DNA from: Hyaloscypha bicolor E
Lineage: Eukaryota; Ascomycota; Leotiomycetes; Helotiales; Hyaloscyphaceae
Assembly: GCF_002865645.1 (NCBI RefSeq)
Contig: NW_020194685.1
Location: 744,001 to 808,000 of the forward strand
Reading direction: 5' to 3'
Length of the DNA stretch: 64,000 nt
The first letter of the stretch is position 1, and each line of letters starts with the position of its first letter. This document shows positions 25,001 through 37,110 of this stretch, piece by piece. The notes below the pieces were generated by a model, which saw only the letters and a list, made by a program, of their open reading frames with translations, ran no database searches and was not told the DNA's origin. A program made the translations under genes and the position numbers.

Positions 25001-26014
25001 TCCCAAGCACTTGCATTATATCAAGCTTTCCAGCGACTGGTCCAGGAGAAGAGGACAAACTACGAGACTTCACTCACGGAAATCGAGAAGTTTATGAAGC
25101 GCAAATCTGTGGCCCATCCAGCCTCACCTCCAGCCCAGCGAACACTAGAAACCGTACATGAAGACAAGGTTGCAAAGTCTCCCATCTCCCTCCACACCGA
25201 TGTACTGGTCACCCTCAATGCGGTAAATATGGGGGTTTTCCCGAATACCTTCTCTGACCACCAGGTTTTCAAGCTTGAAGCTCTGAATGCGCAAGCTCGA
25301 TTTGCCGTGACCATGGACAACGGGAAGATTCACAGCATCTTAGGTCTCACGCTTGGGCAACTTCGAATTGGTCTTGCAGGAGTCAAGAAACCGGACCTAC
25401 CGAAATCCGTTGGCGACATGTCAGTTGAGGATGTTGTCGCCAGTGCCACCGGCTCGCGTGGTGGAACCATTCTCAAGGTGCCGAAGGTTGAAGCAACCAT
25501 GCAAACTTGGCAAGTTCCCGGTTCAAATCACATCGATTATATCTTCAAGAGCTCCTTTGAAGGCAAGGTGGAGGTTGGCTGGAATTATTCTCGGATCAGC
25601 TATATTCGCGGCATGTGGGCTTCGCACTCCAAGGCTTTGGCTCAAAGACTAGGAAAGCCTCTTCCTCCATCTGCAGTCAAGATTACAGGCGTCCCAGACG
25701 AGGAGAGCAGGAAAGAAGGCGAGCAGCAGAAAATTACTGCCGAGGTCAACGTGCCCCAGTCAAAGTATGATTATACGGCATTGGAACCACCTATCATTGA
25801 AACGCCTCAGCTGAGGGATATGGGTGAAGCTACGCCACCGTAAGTCTATTTTGTCTGCTTTCCAATAGCCTTAGCTGACCTCCTTAGATTGGAATGGATA
25901 GGACTTCATCGTGATAGACTACCTAACCTGACTCACCAGATTGTGATTGTGACTCTGCTGGAAGTGGCCAGCGAGGTGGAAGATGCTTATGGGAAGATCT
26001 TAGGATCCTCTTGA
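16079..26014 (+). CDS. CSF1: CSF1-type bridge-like lipid transfer protein (BLTP1/Tweek family)
   Basis: Giant protein of 3259 aa of the RBG/bridge-like lipid transfer group. Known members anchor in the ER by an N-terminal helix and form a long hydrophobic groove that carries phospholipids at membrane contact sites. Exons are 16079-16137, 16194-16229, 16282-25839 and 25888-26014. The two short 5' introns rebuild the first membrane segment, GFNWIFLVELLLCGILTLFF, running into LFYFNRVFATLVSYGLRAW. Family hallmarks follow at once: YRVYIDIKALQISLLGGRIFF, GFRYYGNNETILIHNGYITW and CRLNVTLNGVEWFVYNRSAAY. The C-terminus, LEWIGLHRDRLPNLTHQ, is supplied by the last exon and matches the conserved end of the family. 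A longer open frame entering at 16148 would put intron sequence into the N-terminus, so I reject it. One exon is 9558 nt long. Confidence 0.95.
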
Positions 26015-26836
26015 TTCATCTCTATTGTACATATGACGATTCGTGTATTTAGCAGAGCAGAGCAGAGCAGAGCATCGGAGTTGGGGATGGCAAAGCACAC
26101 GCCGGGTCATTGGTCGAGGCGTTTTCTTGCCTTTCCCCCGGGTAAAAGGAGTGTCCGTATACTTAATTCATAAGCACCTTCCATGGTCTTTTTTGTCTGA
26201 ACTCAATGATGTGCCTTTCGCCTGTCGGTCTACTGTGGTATCTGCCTGCCTGCCTGCATATGTGCTCGGCAAAGAGTCAAAGTCCAGGTGGCGTGGGCTT
26301 AGCGCAGCTAGGACGGAAGCAAATGGCAAACAATCATGCCAGAGTCACTGAAATGTCGAGGAGGACAGTCACATCTTCGCACCGAAACTGCAGCTCGCCT
26401 CTGCTTGCTCATCTATCGCCATTGCGATGACTCTTCTGCAGAATGGGCGGCCCAGTAGGTTAAAGCCCTCAAAGTCGTAGCCTGAGCTTGTCGAGCCGTG
26501 TGCCTATCGCCCGACCCCTCTATCTCAAATTTAGCGACCCAATCAGATCCTCCACACGAAACCCCACCAAGCCCACGCCGACAGTTCGACCGCTTCTCGA
26601 TTCCTTCAACACCATTGTTCCTCCTCCCTCCCTCCCACCTCTACCCTCCCCCATCGGACGTATCTCGACTTTCACTGCGAGCTCCGTCTCCTGTTGTGGT
26701 CCGTCCAAGTCAGTTCCAGATAGATCTGATACCCGGGCGCTTCTCGATTCCACCCTCGAGTCCCCCAAACCTTCACGCTCCGGCGTCATTGAAAAAAATC
26801 CTCAATTAATCAGCTTTTCGAAGCAACGCCGCCACC
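26015..26836. promoter_or_regulatory. eEF2 promoter and 5' leader with pyrimidine-rich tract
   Basis: The 822 bp upstream of eEF2. A C/T-rich tract at about 26570-26700 precedes the start, a common feature of strongly expressed fungal translation genes. The start codon context GCCGCCACCATGG is near-optimal for initiation. An AGCAG tandem repeat lies at about 26051-26073, close to the 3' end of CSF1. Promoter function is inferred from position and composition. Confidence 0.5.
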
Positions 26837-29622
26837 ATGGTCAAGTAAGTGCATTTCTGTCCTTCGATCTATCTAGTAATGCGCAGGCGATCTACTGCGG
26901 CCTCAAGATGTCGAAGATGAAGCAGAATGATAAAAATAATTGTCCATCGGAGTTAACACGATATCACATCTGCTAACATTTGTGTGTCATGCAGTTTCAC
27001 CATCGAAGAGGTCCGCGCCTTGATGGACAAGGCTACGAATGTTCGTAACATGTCCGTCATTGCCCACGTCGACCACGGAAAGTCTACCCTCACCGACTCC
27101 CTCCTCTCGAAGGCCGGTATTATCTCCGCTGCAAAGGCCGGTGATGCGCGCGCCACCGATACTCGCCAGGATGAACAGGAGCGCGGTATCACCATCAAGT
27201 CGACTGCCATCTCCCTGTACGGAAATCTGCAGGATGACGAGGATCTCAAGGACATTGTTGGCCAGAAGACCGACGGCCGTGATTTCTTGATCAACCTGAT
27301 CGATTCACCCGGCCACGTCGATTTCTCTTCCGAGGTCACAGCTGCTCTCCGTGTCACCGATGGTGCTCTCGTTGTTGTTGACACTATTGAAGGTGTTTGT
27401 GTGCAAACGGAGACTGTTCTCCGACAGGCTCTCGGTGAGCGTATCAAGCCCGTTGTTATCATTAACAAGGTTGATCGTGCTCTTCTCGAGCTGCAAGTCT
27501 CACAGGAGGATCTGTACCAATCTTTCTCAAGAACCATCGAGTCTGTTAACGTCGTGATATCCACCTACTTCGACAAGACCCTCGGTGATGTCCAAGTTTA
27601 CCCGTACAAGGGAACTGTTGCCTTCGGCTCTGGTCTCCACGGCTGGGCTTTCACAGTCAGACAATTCGCTCAGAGATATGCCAAGAAGTTTGGTGTTGAC
27701 AGAAATAAGATGATGGAGCGTCTCTGGGTAAGTCTCCGCAAAACTGTGAACATTACCTTACTGACAAATGCATAGGGTGACAACTACTTCAACCCACACA
27801 CCAAGAAGTGGACCAATAAGGCAAACCATGAGGGCAAGCCCTTGGATCGCGCTTTCAATCAGTTCATTCTCGACCCAATTTTCAGAATTTTTGCCGCTGT
27901 CATGAACTTCAAGAAGGACGAGATCCCAACGCTTCTTGAGAAGCTCAACATCAAGCTTACTCCCGAAGACAGGGAGAAGGAGGGCAAGCAACTCCTCAAA
28001 GTTGTCATGCGAACTTTCCTTCCCGCCGCTGACGCTCTCATGGAGATGATGATTCTTCACTTGCCATCCCCGGTCACCGCCCAGAAATACCGTGCCGAGA
28101 CTCTTTACGAAGGTCCCCCTGATGATGAGGCTTGCATCGGTATCCGTGACTGTGACCCCAAGGCTCCCCTCATGCTTTACGTCTCAAAGATGGTCCCAAC
28201 CTCCGACAAGGGTCGATTCTACGCTTTCGGTCGTGTCTTCGCCGGTACTGTGCGATCTGGCCTGAAAGTCCGCATCCAAGGCCCCAACTACACTCCTGGC
28301 AAGAAAGATGATCTCTTCATTAAGGCCATCCAGCGTACCGTTCTTATGATGGGAGGCAAGGTTGATCCTATTGATGATGTCCCGGCCGGTAACATTCTTG
28401 GTCTGGTGGGTATCGATCAGTTCTTGTTGAAGTCTGGTACTCTCACCACCAGTGACACTGCCCACAACTTGAAGGTTATGAAATTCTCCGTCTCCCCTGT
28501 CGTCCAACGCTCCGTTGAAGTCAAGAACGCCCAGGATCTTCCCAAGCTTGTTGAAGGGCTGAAACGTCTCTCGAAATCCGATCCTTGTGTTGTGTGCTCC
28601 ATCAACGAGTCCGGCGAGCACGTTGTTGCTGGTGCCGGTGAGCTGCACTTGGAGATTTGCCTGAAGGATCTCGAGGAAGACCACGCAGGTGTCCCACTCC
28701 GCATCTCCGACCCTGTCGTTCCCTTCCGTGAGACCGTCACTGGCAAGTCCAGCATGACCGCATTGTCAAAGTCGCCCAACAAGCACAACCGTCTTTACAT
28801 GATTGCTGAGCCTCTTGACGAGGAGGTATCAAAGGAGATCGAAGCCGGCAGAATCAGCCCCCGTGACGATTTCAAGGCTCGTGCTCGTATCTTGGCTGAC
28901 GACTTCGGCTGGGATGTCACTGATGCCCGTAAGATTTGGTGCTTCGGTCCTGATACCAACGGTGCCAACTTGTTGGTTGACCAGACCAAGGCCGTTCAAT
29001 ACTTGAACGAAATCAAGGATTCAGTTGTTTCTGGTTTCCAATGGGCTTCAAGAGAAGGACCTATTGCCGAAGAGCCAATGAGATCGTGCCGATTCAACAT
29101 CATGGATGTTACCCTGCACGCCGATGCCATCCATCGTGGTGGTGGACAACTTATCCCAACTGCTCGGCGCGTTCTCTACGCTGCTGCTCTCCTTGCTGAG
29201 CCTGCTCTTCTTGAGCCAGTGTTCTTGATTGAGATTCAAGTTCCCGAGAGCGCTATGGGTGGTGTTTACGGTGTTCTTACCCGACGACGTGGTCACGTTT
29301 TCAACGAGCAGCAACGTCCAGGAACACCTCTGTTCACCATCAAGGCCTATCTCCCCGTCATGGAGTCATTTGGATTCAATGCTGATCTCCGCTCGCATAC
29401 TTCTGGCCAAGCCTTCCCTCAATCCATTTTCGATCATTGGCAAATTCTCCCCGGTGGGTCGCCCCTCGATGCTACCTCGAAGGTTGGACAGGCCGTACAA
29501 GCTATGCGAAAGCGCAAGGGTATCAAGGTTGAGGTTCCGGGTGTCGAGAATGTAAGCTTTACTTTTGACTGCTTGGAGATGCACCTTATGCTAATATGTT
29601 ATAGTACTATGACAAGCTATAG
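26837..29622 (+). CDS. EFT2: Translation elongation factor 2
   Basis: eEF2 is the cytosolic GTPase that drives ribosomal translocation. Exons are 26837-26844, 26995-27727, 27776-29551 and 29605-29622, giving 844 aa, the usual length. It begins [18 protein letters not shown], with G1 AHVDHGKS (26-33), [12 protein letters not shown] (switch I), G3 DSPGHVDF and G4 NKVDR. The diphthamide loop [12 protein letters not shown] is intact, with the modified His at about residue 700. The last exon supplies only the terminal residues YYDKL, which are invariant in eEF2. Intron 1 (150 nt) directly follows the third codon, a typical position for a first intron in highly expressed fungal genes. Codon use is strongly biased to C-ending codons. 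Confidence 0.98.
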
Positions 29623-30178
29623 ATGCATCCTATCTTCATTGATAGACTCCTCAACCGCCGTTGTTACGCACCGATTCTCAAGAAAGATTGTCAGCCTCTC
29701 TGGCACGCATCACGAACTCCATGAAAAAAGCTCCGCCTCGATATCGATCGATCGGATTGGTGGTCAACTCAGGCACAAAAGCAAGCAGAACGCTTTCATG
29801 ATAAATCTCCATACACTTTTCTTCCTTTGTTGTCCCTCGTCGGCATTTCAACTTTTCATGTACGTAGCATGAGAAACGAAATACTTCTAGAATATGAAGT
29901 ACCCTTGAGTGACCGTGAAGCCAATTCCGTAAATCTGAAACGATGAGCGAAGTTGGCCACTAAGTCTGTACTTAGCCTCTATCGCGCTTTTCGGTGGGCA
30001 AAACTTGCTCGCAATGAATGAGGAGCTCGACATGCAAAGTTTCTACGTGCCACGATCGTGCAAGCTGACGGAACGTCTCCGTTCACGGAGGAGAGAATTT
30101 TAACTCCAACCCCATGCAGTATCTTGTACATTTTGATATCTCTTCCAACAGATCCCAGCCCTCCAACCCTTCCCCTCT
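29623..30178. other. Convergent intergenic region eEF2 / AIM41
   Basis: This 556-bp interval separates the 3' ends of two convergent genes and should contain both 3' UTRs. I see no further gene or element. Confidence 0.5.
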
Positions 30179-30777
30179 TTAAGGAGTCTCCGCCAAAAGC
30201 TGCCTCGCAATCTTCGCAACATCCCCCCTTTCCACCGGTTTCTCCCCCAACACCTCTGGCGCAAACACCTTCTTCAGCAAATCACCAACCTGAATCTTCG
30301 TTCCCTCCGCTTTCATCTTGGCCAGCACGCCCTGAACCGCCTCTCTAATTTGCTCCTCGCTCATCGTCTCGACCCCCCCAGCATACTCCTCCATAATCTT
30401 AACCTGCAAATCCTCCTTCTCAGCAAGATCCTCTCTCCCTGCGCCCTTGAACTCTTCAGCGGCAGCGCGAGACGCACTGGCGGATTTGCGGAGCAGGGCG
30501 AGCATTTGCATGTCTGTATTTATGGGTTGAGAGGTCTTGGAGGCGTTCAGGGTTTGTGTTAGGAGGGCGCGGAGCACGGAGAGCCGGTTTGAATCTTTGT
30601 TTTGCATGGCGGTTTTCATGTCTTTTCTGTTCAAAAGAAAGCAATCAGTGATTTGTAGGGAGTAGATGGCAGAGGAGCTTGCCTTATTTTGAGGAGCATT
30701 GGAGGTGTGGTTGTCGTGTTGGTTGCATAGCAGCGAGAGCAGAGCCGTGAAGCCCTGAAGAATGATCGGGGAATCAT
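30179..30777 (-). CDS. AIM41: Altered inheritance of mitochondria protein 41 (GatB/YqeY-domain, mitochondrial)
   Basis: Small YqeY-domain protein of 180 aa. Exons are 30777-30683 and 30626-30179. Exon 1 encodes a basic, Arg/Ser-rich start (MIPRSFFRASRLCSRCYATN) that looks like a mitochondrial targeting peptide. The YqeY domain follows: KDMKTAMQNKDSNRLSVLRA, QPINTDMQMLALLRKS, EFKGAGREDLAEKE and GDVAKIARQLLAE. In YqeY/GatB relatives this domain is found beside tRNA-dependent amidotransferase functions; the exact role of AIM41 is unknown. The intron uses a GC donor (ATAAG|gcaagc..gaacag), and splicing there restores the family-typical LLLKIRKDMKTAM. Confidence 0.9.
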
Positions 30778-31623
30778 TGTCGTGGATTATCGTGTTTTGG
30801 AGGGGCAGGATGATGAAGTGCAACTCAATTGAATGTTGTTGTGCTGTGCTGTGTTGCAGCTGGGGTGACACTGATCGGATCGGATCTTCGAAATATCTCC
30901 ATCCCACGCCTCGCCTCGCCTCGCTTCCTTTTTATCCATGCAACCTCATGTCTCAACAGGCTGCAAGGAACGAAGGATCATCCTACGTCAGCGGATGGTT
31001 GCTGTACAAGTCTGGCGACGTCGCTCTGTCCCCTTTCTCTGTACAGGCAGGACCGCTCTTGATGCTTCCCCTTTATTTATTCTTCTGAACTCCGCTGGAC
31101 GGCAAAGCCGGGTTGAATTGTAAGTTGGTCTCGTGCTCACCTGGCCGCTCGACTCCGCACCCCACATCTACCATCACCAAGCCTGAATGCTTGCGCACTT
31201 CGAGGCCACTGGGAAGTCTCAGTCACCACGCTATCATTGGAGTCAATCCTCGCAGCGAGCGTCCCGTTGTTCCCGTCCCTCGATCTATTTTACTTCTCTT
31301 CTCTCAGGGACGACCGAGACTGAGACTGGGCAGAACGCATGGCGGATCACGTTTTACTTGACGCCCAGCCAGCCAGCCTCGATGTTGGCCCATATGCCTC
31401 ATCCAATCCACAAATGGTCACCGGGACCTCCAACTCTGCTTTCTCATGTCATGCCTTCTCCCCAGCTTTCCGCCCGCATCACTTGTGGTGGCAAATGCTG
31501 ACCCTGATCCAGAGCCTGTTCAAAAAGAGTCACACACTCAAGTAACCTAACTGGACAACAAAACTCAATCACCACCCAAGAGCTCCACCTTTCTCTTCCC
31601 ACGTTCAATCTCACATTCCAAAC
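30778..31623. other. Divergent intergenic region AIM41 / small Arg-Ser-rich gene
   Basis: An 846-bp interval between two divergent start codons. It should hold both promoters. CGCCTCGCCTCGCCTCGC pentamer repeats lie at about 30906-30925. No additional gene is supported. Confidence 0.45.
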
Positions 31624-32121
31624 ATGGCCCCCGTTACTTCATCTCCCAGCAAGCCTCAATCCCACCTCCTGGACATCCCAACCGACGAAGAACTGCAACG
31701 GGGTCGCAAGCGACGCCGCAGCTCCGCGACCCCACCAGCTCATGTCACGTCCAACGGTTCTACGAACCTTCGCGGTCGCGGTCGTCACCGTTCAGCATCG
31801 CAATCCGGTTCCTTCACCCGCTCGTCACTCGAGGAGCGTGCTCGGTCCGCGTCTCGGGAAAGGAAGTCACCCGGCAAGAAGTATCAGAAAAAGTTGGCGG
31901 ATATGAGAAGTCGGTTTGAGAAGAAGAGGAGGAGCCAGTCTCCGAGTCGGAGTCGGAGCAATGGGGGAAAGGGTAAGGGAACACCGAAACCGAGACGGCG
32001 GCAGAGGACGAGAAGTAGGACCCGCAGTCATGGAACGAAGAATGAGGAGGCTCAGGATGCGGAGGCTGGGGGTGGAGAGAGTGGTGGGAAGGAGGTGTCT
32101 GAGTTGGCTCTGACGGATTGA
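31624..32121 (+). CDS. Small Arg/Ser-rich basic protein, function unknown
   Basis: Single-exon protein of 165 aa, start context CAAACATGGCC. It is highly basic and low in complexity: an N-terminal LLDIPTDEELQRGRKRRRSS patch, repeated RS/SR dipeptides, a short coiled-coil-like KKYQKKLADMRSRFEKKRR (about residues 83-101) and an acidic Gly/Glu-rich tail. RGRKRRR and KKRR patches suggest nuclear localisation. Similar small RS-rich proteins are common in Pezizomycotina and usually uncharacterised. I do not recognise an enzyme fold or a true RRM. It is probably a real gene, given the compact start, clean stop and compositional contrast to its flanks. Confidence 0.65.
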   Translation: MAPVTSSPSKPQSHLLDIPTDEELQRGRKRRRSSATPPAHVTSNGSTNLRGRGRHRSASQSGSFTRSSLEERARSASRERKSPGKKYQKKLADMRSRFEKKRRSQSPSRSRSNGGKGKGTPKPRRRQRTRSRTRSHGTKNEEAQDAEAGGGESGGKEVSELALTD

Positions 32122-34694
32122 GAATTTAGAATGCCCTGGTTGAATCGGCATCCCGATGCAGCGAGAACGAAATGAGAAGTTTTAGTTTTTCTTAAGTTTT
32201 TTTCTCCATTGGGCATGGAGTCTGGGCATAGGGATGGAAATGGCTATGGGGTCTGCTTTCTTGAGGAAAATGCTACGAAAAGCAGGAGTTCGGCGGGAGT
32301 TTCAATTATTTGCTGTCTGCATAACTTGCAAGGATTAACTGAGTCGCAAAAGATATATCTGCTAAAAAATTCAATTGAAGACGGCGATAAGTGTTGTGAA
32401 ATATGTACACACACGAGGGGGTTGTGATTCGAGGAGATCGGCAAGTTGTGTTAAAGCTTCGAGATGGAGAACTGATTTTGAACAGCTCAAAGAGAGAGAG
32501 AGGAAGGCAAGGGGGGGGGGGGAGAATGATTGGGGGACCATCTAATAACGTTTCAAGGGGTCTAGTTTGACGAACTTTGTAAAAGTTTCTACTCGAAAAT
32601 GGTTTATAGTCGCACAAGAACCCATCGGACTTCCATGGCCAGTCTCACAGCAAAGTCGCAATGTCCTAAAATTTTTGGAACATTGAAAAGATGTCCAATA
32701 AGCTCGCGCCAAAGTTCTATACACCTTGACCGAGTCTCCTTCACATTCGATATGCAAAAAACCTAGAGCTTCGACAACAGGAAATAGTAACAAGTTCTTA
32801 TTACTCGTCAGCAACATAAACTACAGAGTGCAACAGAACCTCTACTCCGAGATCCGCCACCACGATCTCAGTGTCCGAAGAACTCTTGAAACATTGAAAC
32901 GGCGTCCAGCAAACTCAATTTTGCATCCAATTCACTCACTCACTTGACACCAGACAAAAGTCACCGCTAGAATAGATATACAGACGGGAGAGAGACGTCT
33001 CACTGCATTAAAATCATTCCGAATACTGATATACCCACAGGGCGCAAAAGTTACACAAATATGCAAGGACAATGAGGCCAATGAGGCCTGGAGAGCAAAA
33101 GGCAGTAGGTGGGAACAAACCCCCTAGATTAATAATGTACTAAGAGAAGAGAGGTAATTGTTTTTTTTATAAAAACTAATGGGACCACTCTCGAACACCT
33201 GTTCTAGACAGTTCTTGCACATGTTCTTTTAGACCCATTAGCCACGAAGTATCTTGAGCCCCTTTACTGCAGGAAGCAGAAAGTCGAAAATGCCAAAGCA
33301 AATGCAAGCCTCACATGTCGCCCAGGAAATTTTGTCTCTCTTGAGAAAACCCACAGCGTTTGTTCAGGGATTTCCAATGTCACAATGTCACCGCTAGCCG
33401 TGCGTTGGTGAGATAAGATTGCACTTAACTCCTTTGCTGAAAATGACCATATACCTCTAACGCAACCTCCCCCAAATCATACGACGGGTCACAAGGGTTA
33501 GGGTTCCGCTTGAAGCCGAGGCAGGTTTGATATGAGATATCGGGGGAGGGGAGGGGAGGAGAGGGAAGCAGAGGTGAGCAGAGAGGCCCCAAAAGTCCAA
33601 TCACGAGATTGTGTCCCTGGGTCGGGACTAGTTTCATCCGGAACCCTGTGCCAATCCGGCCAAAGATAGACACAAGGAGCAAGTCATCCTTGCCTGTCGT
33701 GACATCGTGGCACGCATGGGCAGAGAGGGTGGTGGGAGAGTGGCTTTCCGGCTACGAGCACAGACGTAAAAGTTTAAGAGGCCGTCAATCAATCAGGAGC
33801 TGTCCCAATTGGGCAGATGCACTGATGGCGGATGCAGCAACCTCGCCGACCAAAACTCGGCTTGGGAGCGGGAAGCGGGAGATGCCCCTTGACGTACGTG
33901 GCAGGCAGACAAGCAGAGTACTACAGTACTCCGTAGAAATGAAGCATGCAGTGCAGCTGGCAAGTGGCCCAGCTTTGGAAATGGAATGGGAATAGGACTT
34001 GGTATTGAAGGAGAAATCCGCTCGAGTCGGGGATCCATGCAGGCTCTTATGCAGTGCAACGAAACGTCGAACCCCACGACGCCCGCCCGCAGGGGGAGAG
34101 TTAAAAATAACCTCGACCGCAGCCCAATGGCAGCAAGCCGGGTTGCGTTATTGACTTGTTGACAATTGGACGTCGACGTCTTGGGCCAGGTCAAGGCAGG
34201 TTGAACGACGAACTCGACTCAGCTGGAGCCACGGCGTTGAAGAATCTGAGTCTCTCGCTCTCGTGTGGTGGTGGTGATGGTGCAATGCATGCATGCATGC
34301 ATGTGTCAGGGGCGGGGAGAGCCGTACAGTATCCAGATTCGGTAGCAGTGGGGTGAGCATATTCGGCAATAATCGATCTTTGCGCGAGCAGCATTTTGTC
34401 TCGGCTTTGGAAGAAGCGTGGGCTTCACTATGTGCGTAAGGTAAAGATTGTGTAAGGGTTGTCTTTCAAAATAACCGCGAGCCGGACGATGAGATTGCCG
34501 GGGGGGCCATCATCATTTTACCCTTTTCGAGCCAGAGACGGCAGCGAACGAGGAGATCAAGACGCAAGACGTTCAGGGAAGATGCAGATCCTGCCCCCCA
34601 ACAGAGCAGTGGCACCGGCAACTGACAACGTTCCGGATTGATGCTGGCGGGGGAGCCAGTGAGGTCTTGACTCCGGTTTCGAAACATCTTGAGC

Positions 34695-34735
34695 TCTCTC
34701 TGCTCTCTGCTCTCTGCTCTCTGCTCTCTGCTCTC
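34695..34735. repeat. Seven-base tandem array (TCTCTGC)n
   Basis: About five to six head-to-tail copies of a CTCTCTG-type heptamer, followed by degenerate CTCTCC copies to about 34760. Simple-sequence repeat in intergenic DNA. Confidence 0.85.
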
Positions 34736-36887
34736 CACACTCCACTCTCCGCTCTCCGCCCCCAAACAAATGACAGCTTGGATCGAAGTGGCTTAGTGGA
34801 GAGAGAGAACCCTGCATGAAGTACTGTACGAAGTATCGTCCCATGAATTTATTGAAAGGCCAAAACCTGCTGCTCCTGGCATCATCCTGACAGCTCTGCA
34901 CAACAAGCCTGTTCCTTGGACGTGATACCGGGCACGCACAGACTTCCGGAAGGCACGTTGATTTATTGGTGCGGTATTGGACCAGGAACAGACGGAGTTT
35001 GAAGTGAAAGAAAGTCATTGAGGCTTGAGCGCATCGTGGACCTCACCTCCCCTCAGGAGTCAGCCTGTCTGTCAGAACTCAGGCGCGCCCACAAACGGTG
35101 CAGCAGCAGAGCAAGTCCCGCCCAGGCCAACCCATGCAGAGCAGCTCAGCAGCCACAGCAGCACCTTATTGCGTTTATTGCTTGATTGTATTGACACTAG
35201 ATTGAGCTGATCATTTCGCGGGACATGGTTCCAACCCCGGCTCCAGCCCCAGCCCTCTCCGCCGCCTCTTGCTGGCGACCATCGCCGGAGATACTGTAGA
35301 TGGGTGTCGTCCAATATGTCAGCTTGGCCCTCTCTCCTGTCCTGACCTGACCTGGCTTGACCTGACCTGTCCTGTTCCCTCCTCTCCCCTCCTCTCCTGT
35401 CCTACCTGTCCTGGGCCACCCTTCACCAACAACGCCTCAGCAGGTTCATCACGCATCCGCCGGGCCACCTCGATTCCAGCGCCCCGGGTCGGACATCCTC
35501 CATCCACTCGACTCCCTTCACGGTCGACGGGCAACCCGCAAGAGCGCCTCGCTGCTCGAAACGAGCCGGTGCCACACAACGCCAACGCCAACGCCAACGC
35601 CCATCCGTAGTGTCACTTGCGCTCCTGAGAACACCATTCGCCCACATTTCGCGCTTCAGGGTTGGCTTCACGATTTGGTCAGTCTAATCTCCAGATTTCC
35701 GCAGCCTGCAGTATCTGGAAACGGAGCGCGAGACATTTCTTTTTCTTCCCAGCTGTGCTGCGCTGTGCTGTACAGTAGAAAACCGCATTGCCGTTGCCCG
35801 TACGTCTAGTATCTCTCCTCATTCGCTGTCCAGGGGTATCTCAATTAGCTCCATCATATCCCTCAGCACATTAGTTGGAAGTGAACGGCTCAATGGTTCC
35901 AGGGATTGGCGCGTCCGTGTCCACATCCCAGAACGGATGAGATGAGAAAGAAGGTTACTTCGGGGCGATCGCCGATTCTTAAAGGGCTAGTCGAACAGTC
36001 GAAGGGTGACAACCCGGAAGATCTGTTGATCTGTTGATCTGCGCCTCTGTGCCTGCGAAGACCGCACTGCGGCATTGCCCTTGTCAAACCCTCCACCCCT
36101 CACCCCTCATACAGTACACGCCAACCAAAGGAAAACTGATGCTGAGGCTCTGAGACAAGTGTTATCAACCAAACCCAAGCCCAAGCCCAAGTTCAAGTTC
36201 TGTCCTGGATAGCGATCTCCACCCCCATCCGCTTCCGTCCCCCCTCTCCTCCTCCCCCTCCCCCTCCCCCCATCTGTATTCTCTAGCATTCTCAGCGTGT
36301 GAGCTGGGGGCGGGTCTGCAATATCCCACTAGTTTCTGGCCGCCACGGGCCAGCTCCGAGATCTTTGGCAGATTTTGCCTCTGGCTACGCAGAGAAACTA
36401 CCCGCCTGTTGCGTGTGCATTTCATTTGATACCACGAACTGATTATTGCCCTGTGAGCCAGTTCTTGCTCCACGCCGCCACCCCAGCACGAGCTATCGTC
36501 CTAGCTCAGCGCAGAGCAAAGCCCTCCAGAGTCTGCGGTAGAAGACGTCAAAGTCAAACCACCTGCTCGAATGCTTTGGGGCAAGCGGAAAACCTTGTGT
36601 GCGGACTAGTCCGGTCTTGCACCGCACTAACTCGGCCTCGCAACGTGTCTGGCGCCTTCATAGCCTCTTCCGGCAGCCGTCAGTGGACTCCTGCGGTGCC
36701 TCCCCAGCTTCCTGGCATCTGAGACCTCACTACTCCAACGGGCGGCTTGGACATTAAATCCCGCCAACTACTGTACAGTATCACTAGACCCGTACTGTAG
36801 CCCCCTCGCCCATCATCCCATCAGGTCCAGATCAGATCACAAAACCATTACCAATCTTCCGAACAACAGATCCTTACCACAACCGCA

Positions 36888-37084
36888 ATGCCTTGTCAGT
36901 CTGAGACCACGCGTGGCTTGTGATTCAACTTTCTCATTGACGCCTTACGCAACGGCCACTGTCACCTATATCAGTTGAGACATTCGGCCCGTCCCACAAG
37001 AGTCAAGATTCCACTCCGCTATTTTCCCTCCCGATGCCTCACGTGTCACCTCAGAACATGAAGCTTCGACCATCCATGTGGTGA
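36888..37084 (+). promoter_or_regulatory. Two candidate upstream ORFs in the leader of the Zn2Cys6 gene
   Basis: Upstream of the regulator start (37111) are two short ATG frames. One runs 36888-36923 (11 codons plus stop); the other runs 37034-37084 (16 codons plus stop) and ends 26 nt before the main ATG. If the transcript starts upstream of 36888, both would be scanned first and could lower translation of the regulator. The transcript start is unknown, so this is inference. Confidence 0.35.
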
Positions 37085-37110
37085 CCGGCCTAGAAAGAGT
37101 CTTTCCAAAT

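Larger units (their letters stand above)
32122..37110. other. Five-kilobase gene-empty, low-complexity region upstream of the Zn2Cys6 regulator
   Basis: No gene is supported in about 5 kb. Simple repeats are dense: GCAT tetramers at 34284-34304, a TCTCTGC 7-mer array at about 34695-34735, CCTGA/CCTGT repeats at about 35331-35415, AACGCC units at about 35577-35603, CCCAAG units at about 36168-36200 and CCCCCT units at about 36240-36275. TACAGTA/GTACTGTAC words recur (33920, 34817, 35769, 36770, 36792). It may be a long regulatory upstream region or decayed DNA. Confidence 0.5.

Noticed and set aside
30000..32200. Secondary-metabolite or resistance cluster around the methyltransferase, acetyltransferase and regulator genes
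   Set aside because: These genes are tens of kilobases apart with housekeeping genes between them, and no backbone enzyme (PKS, NRPS, terpene synthase) is present.
37034..37110. Earlier start for the Zn2Cys6 regulator
   Set aside because: The ATG at 37034 is closed by a stop at 37082-37084, and the frame upstream of 37111 has only a GTG. ATG 37111 is the first usable start.
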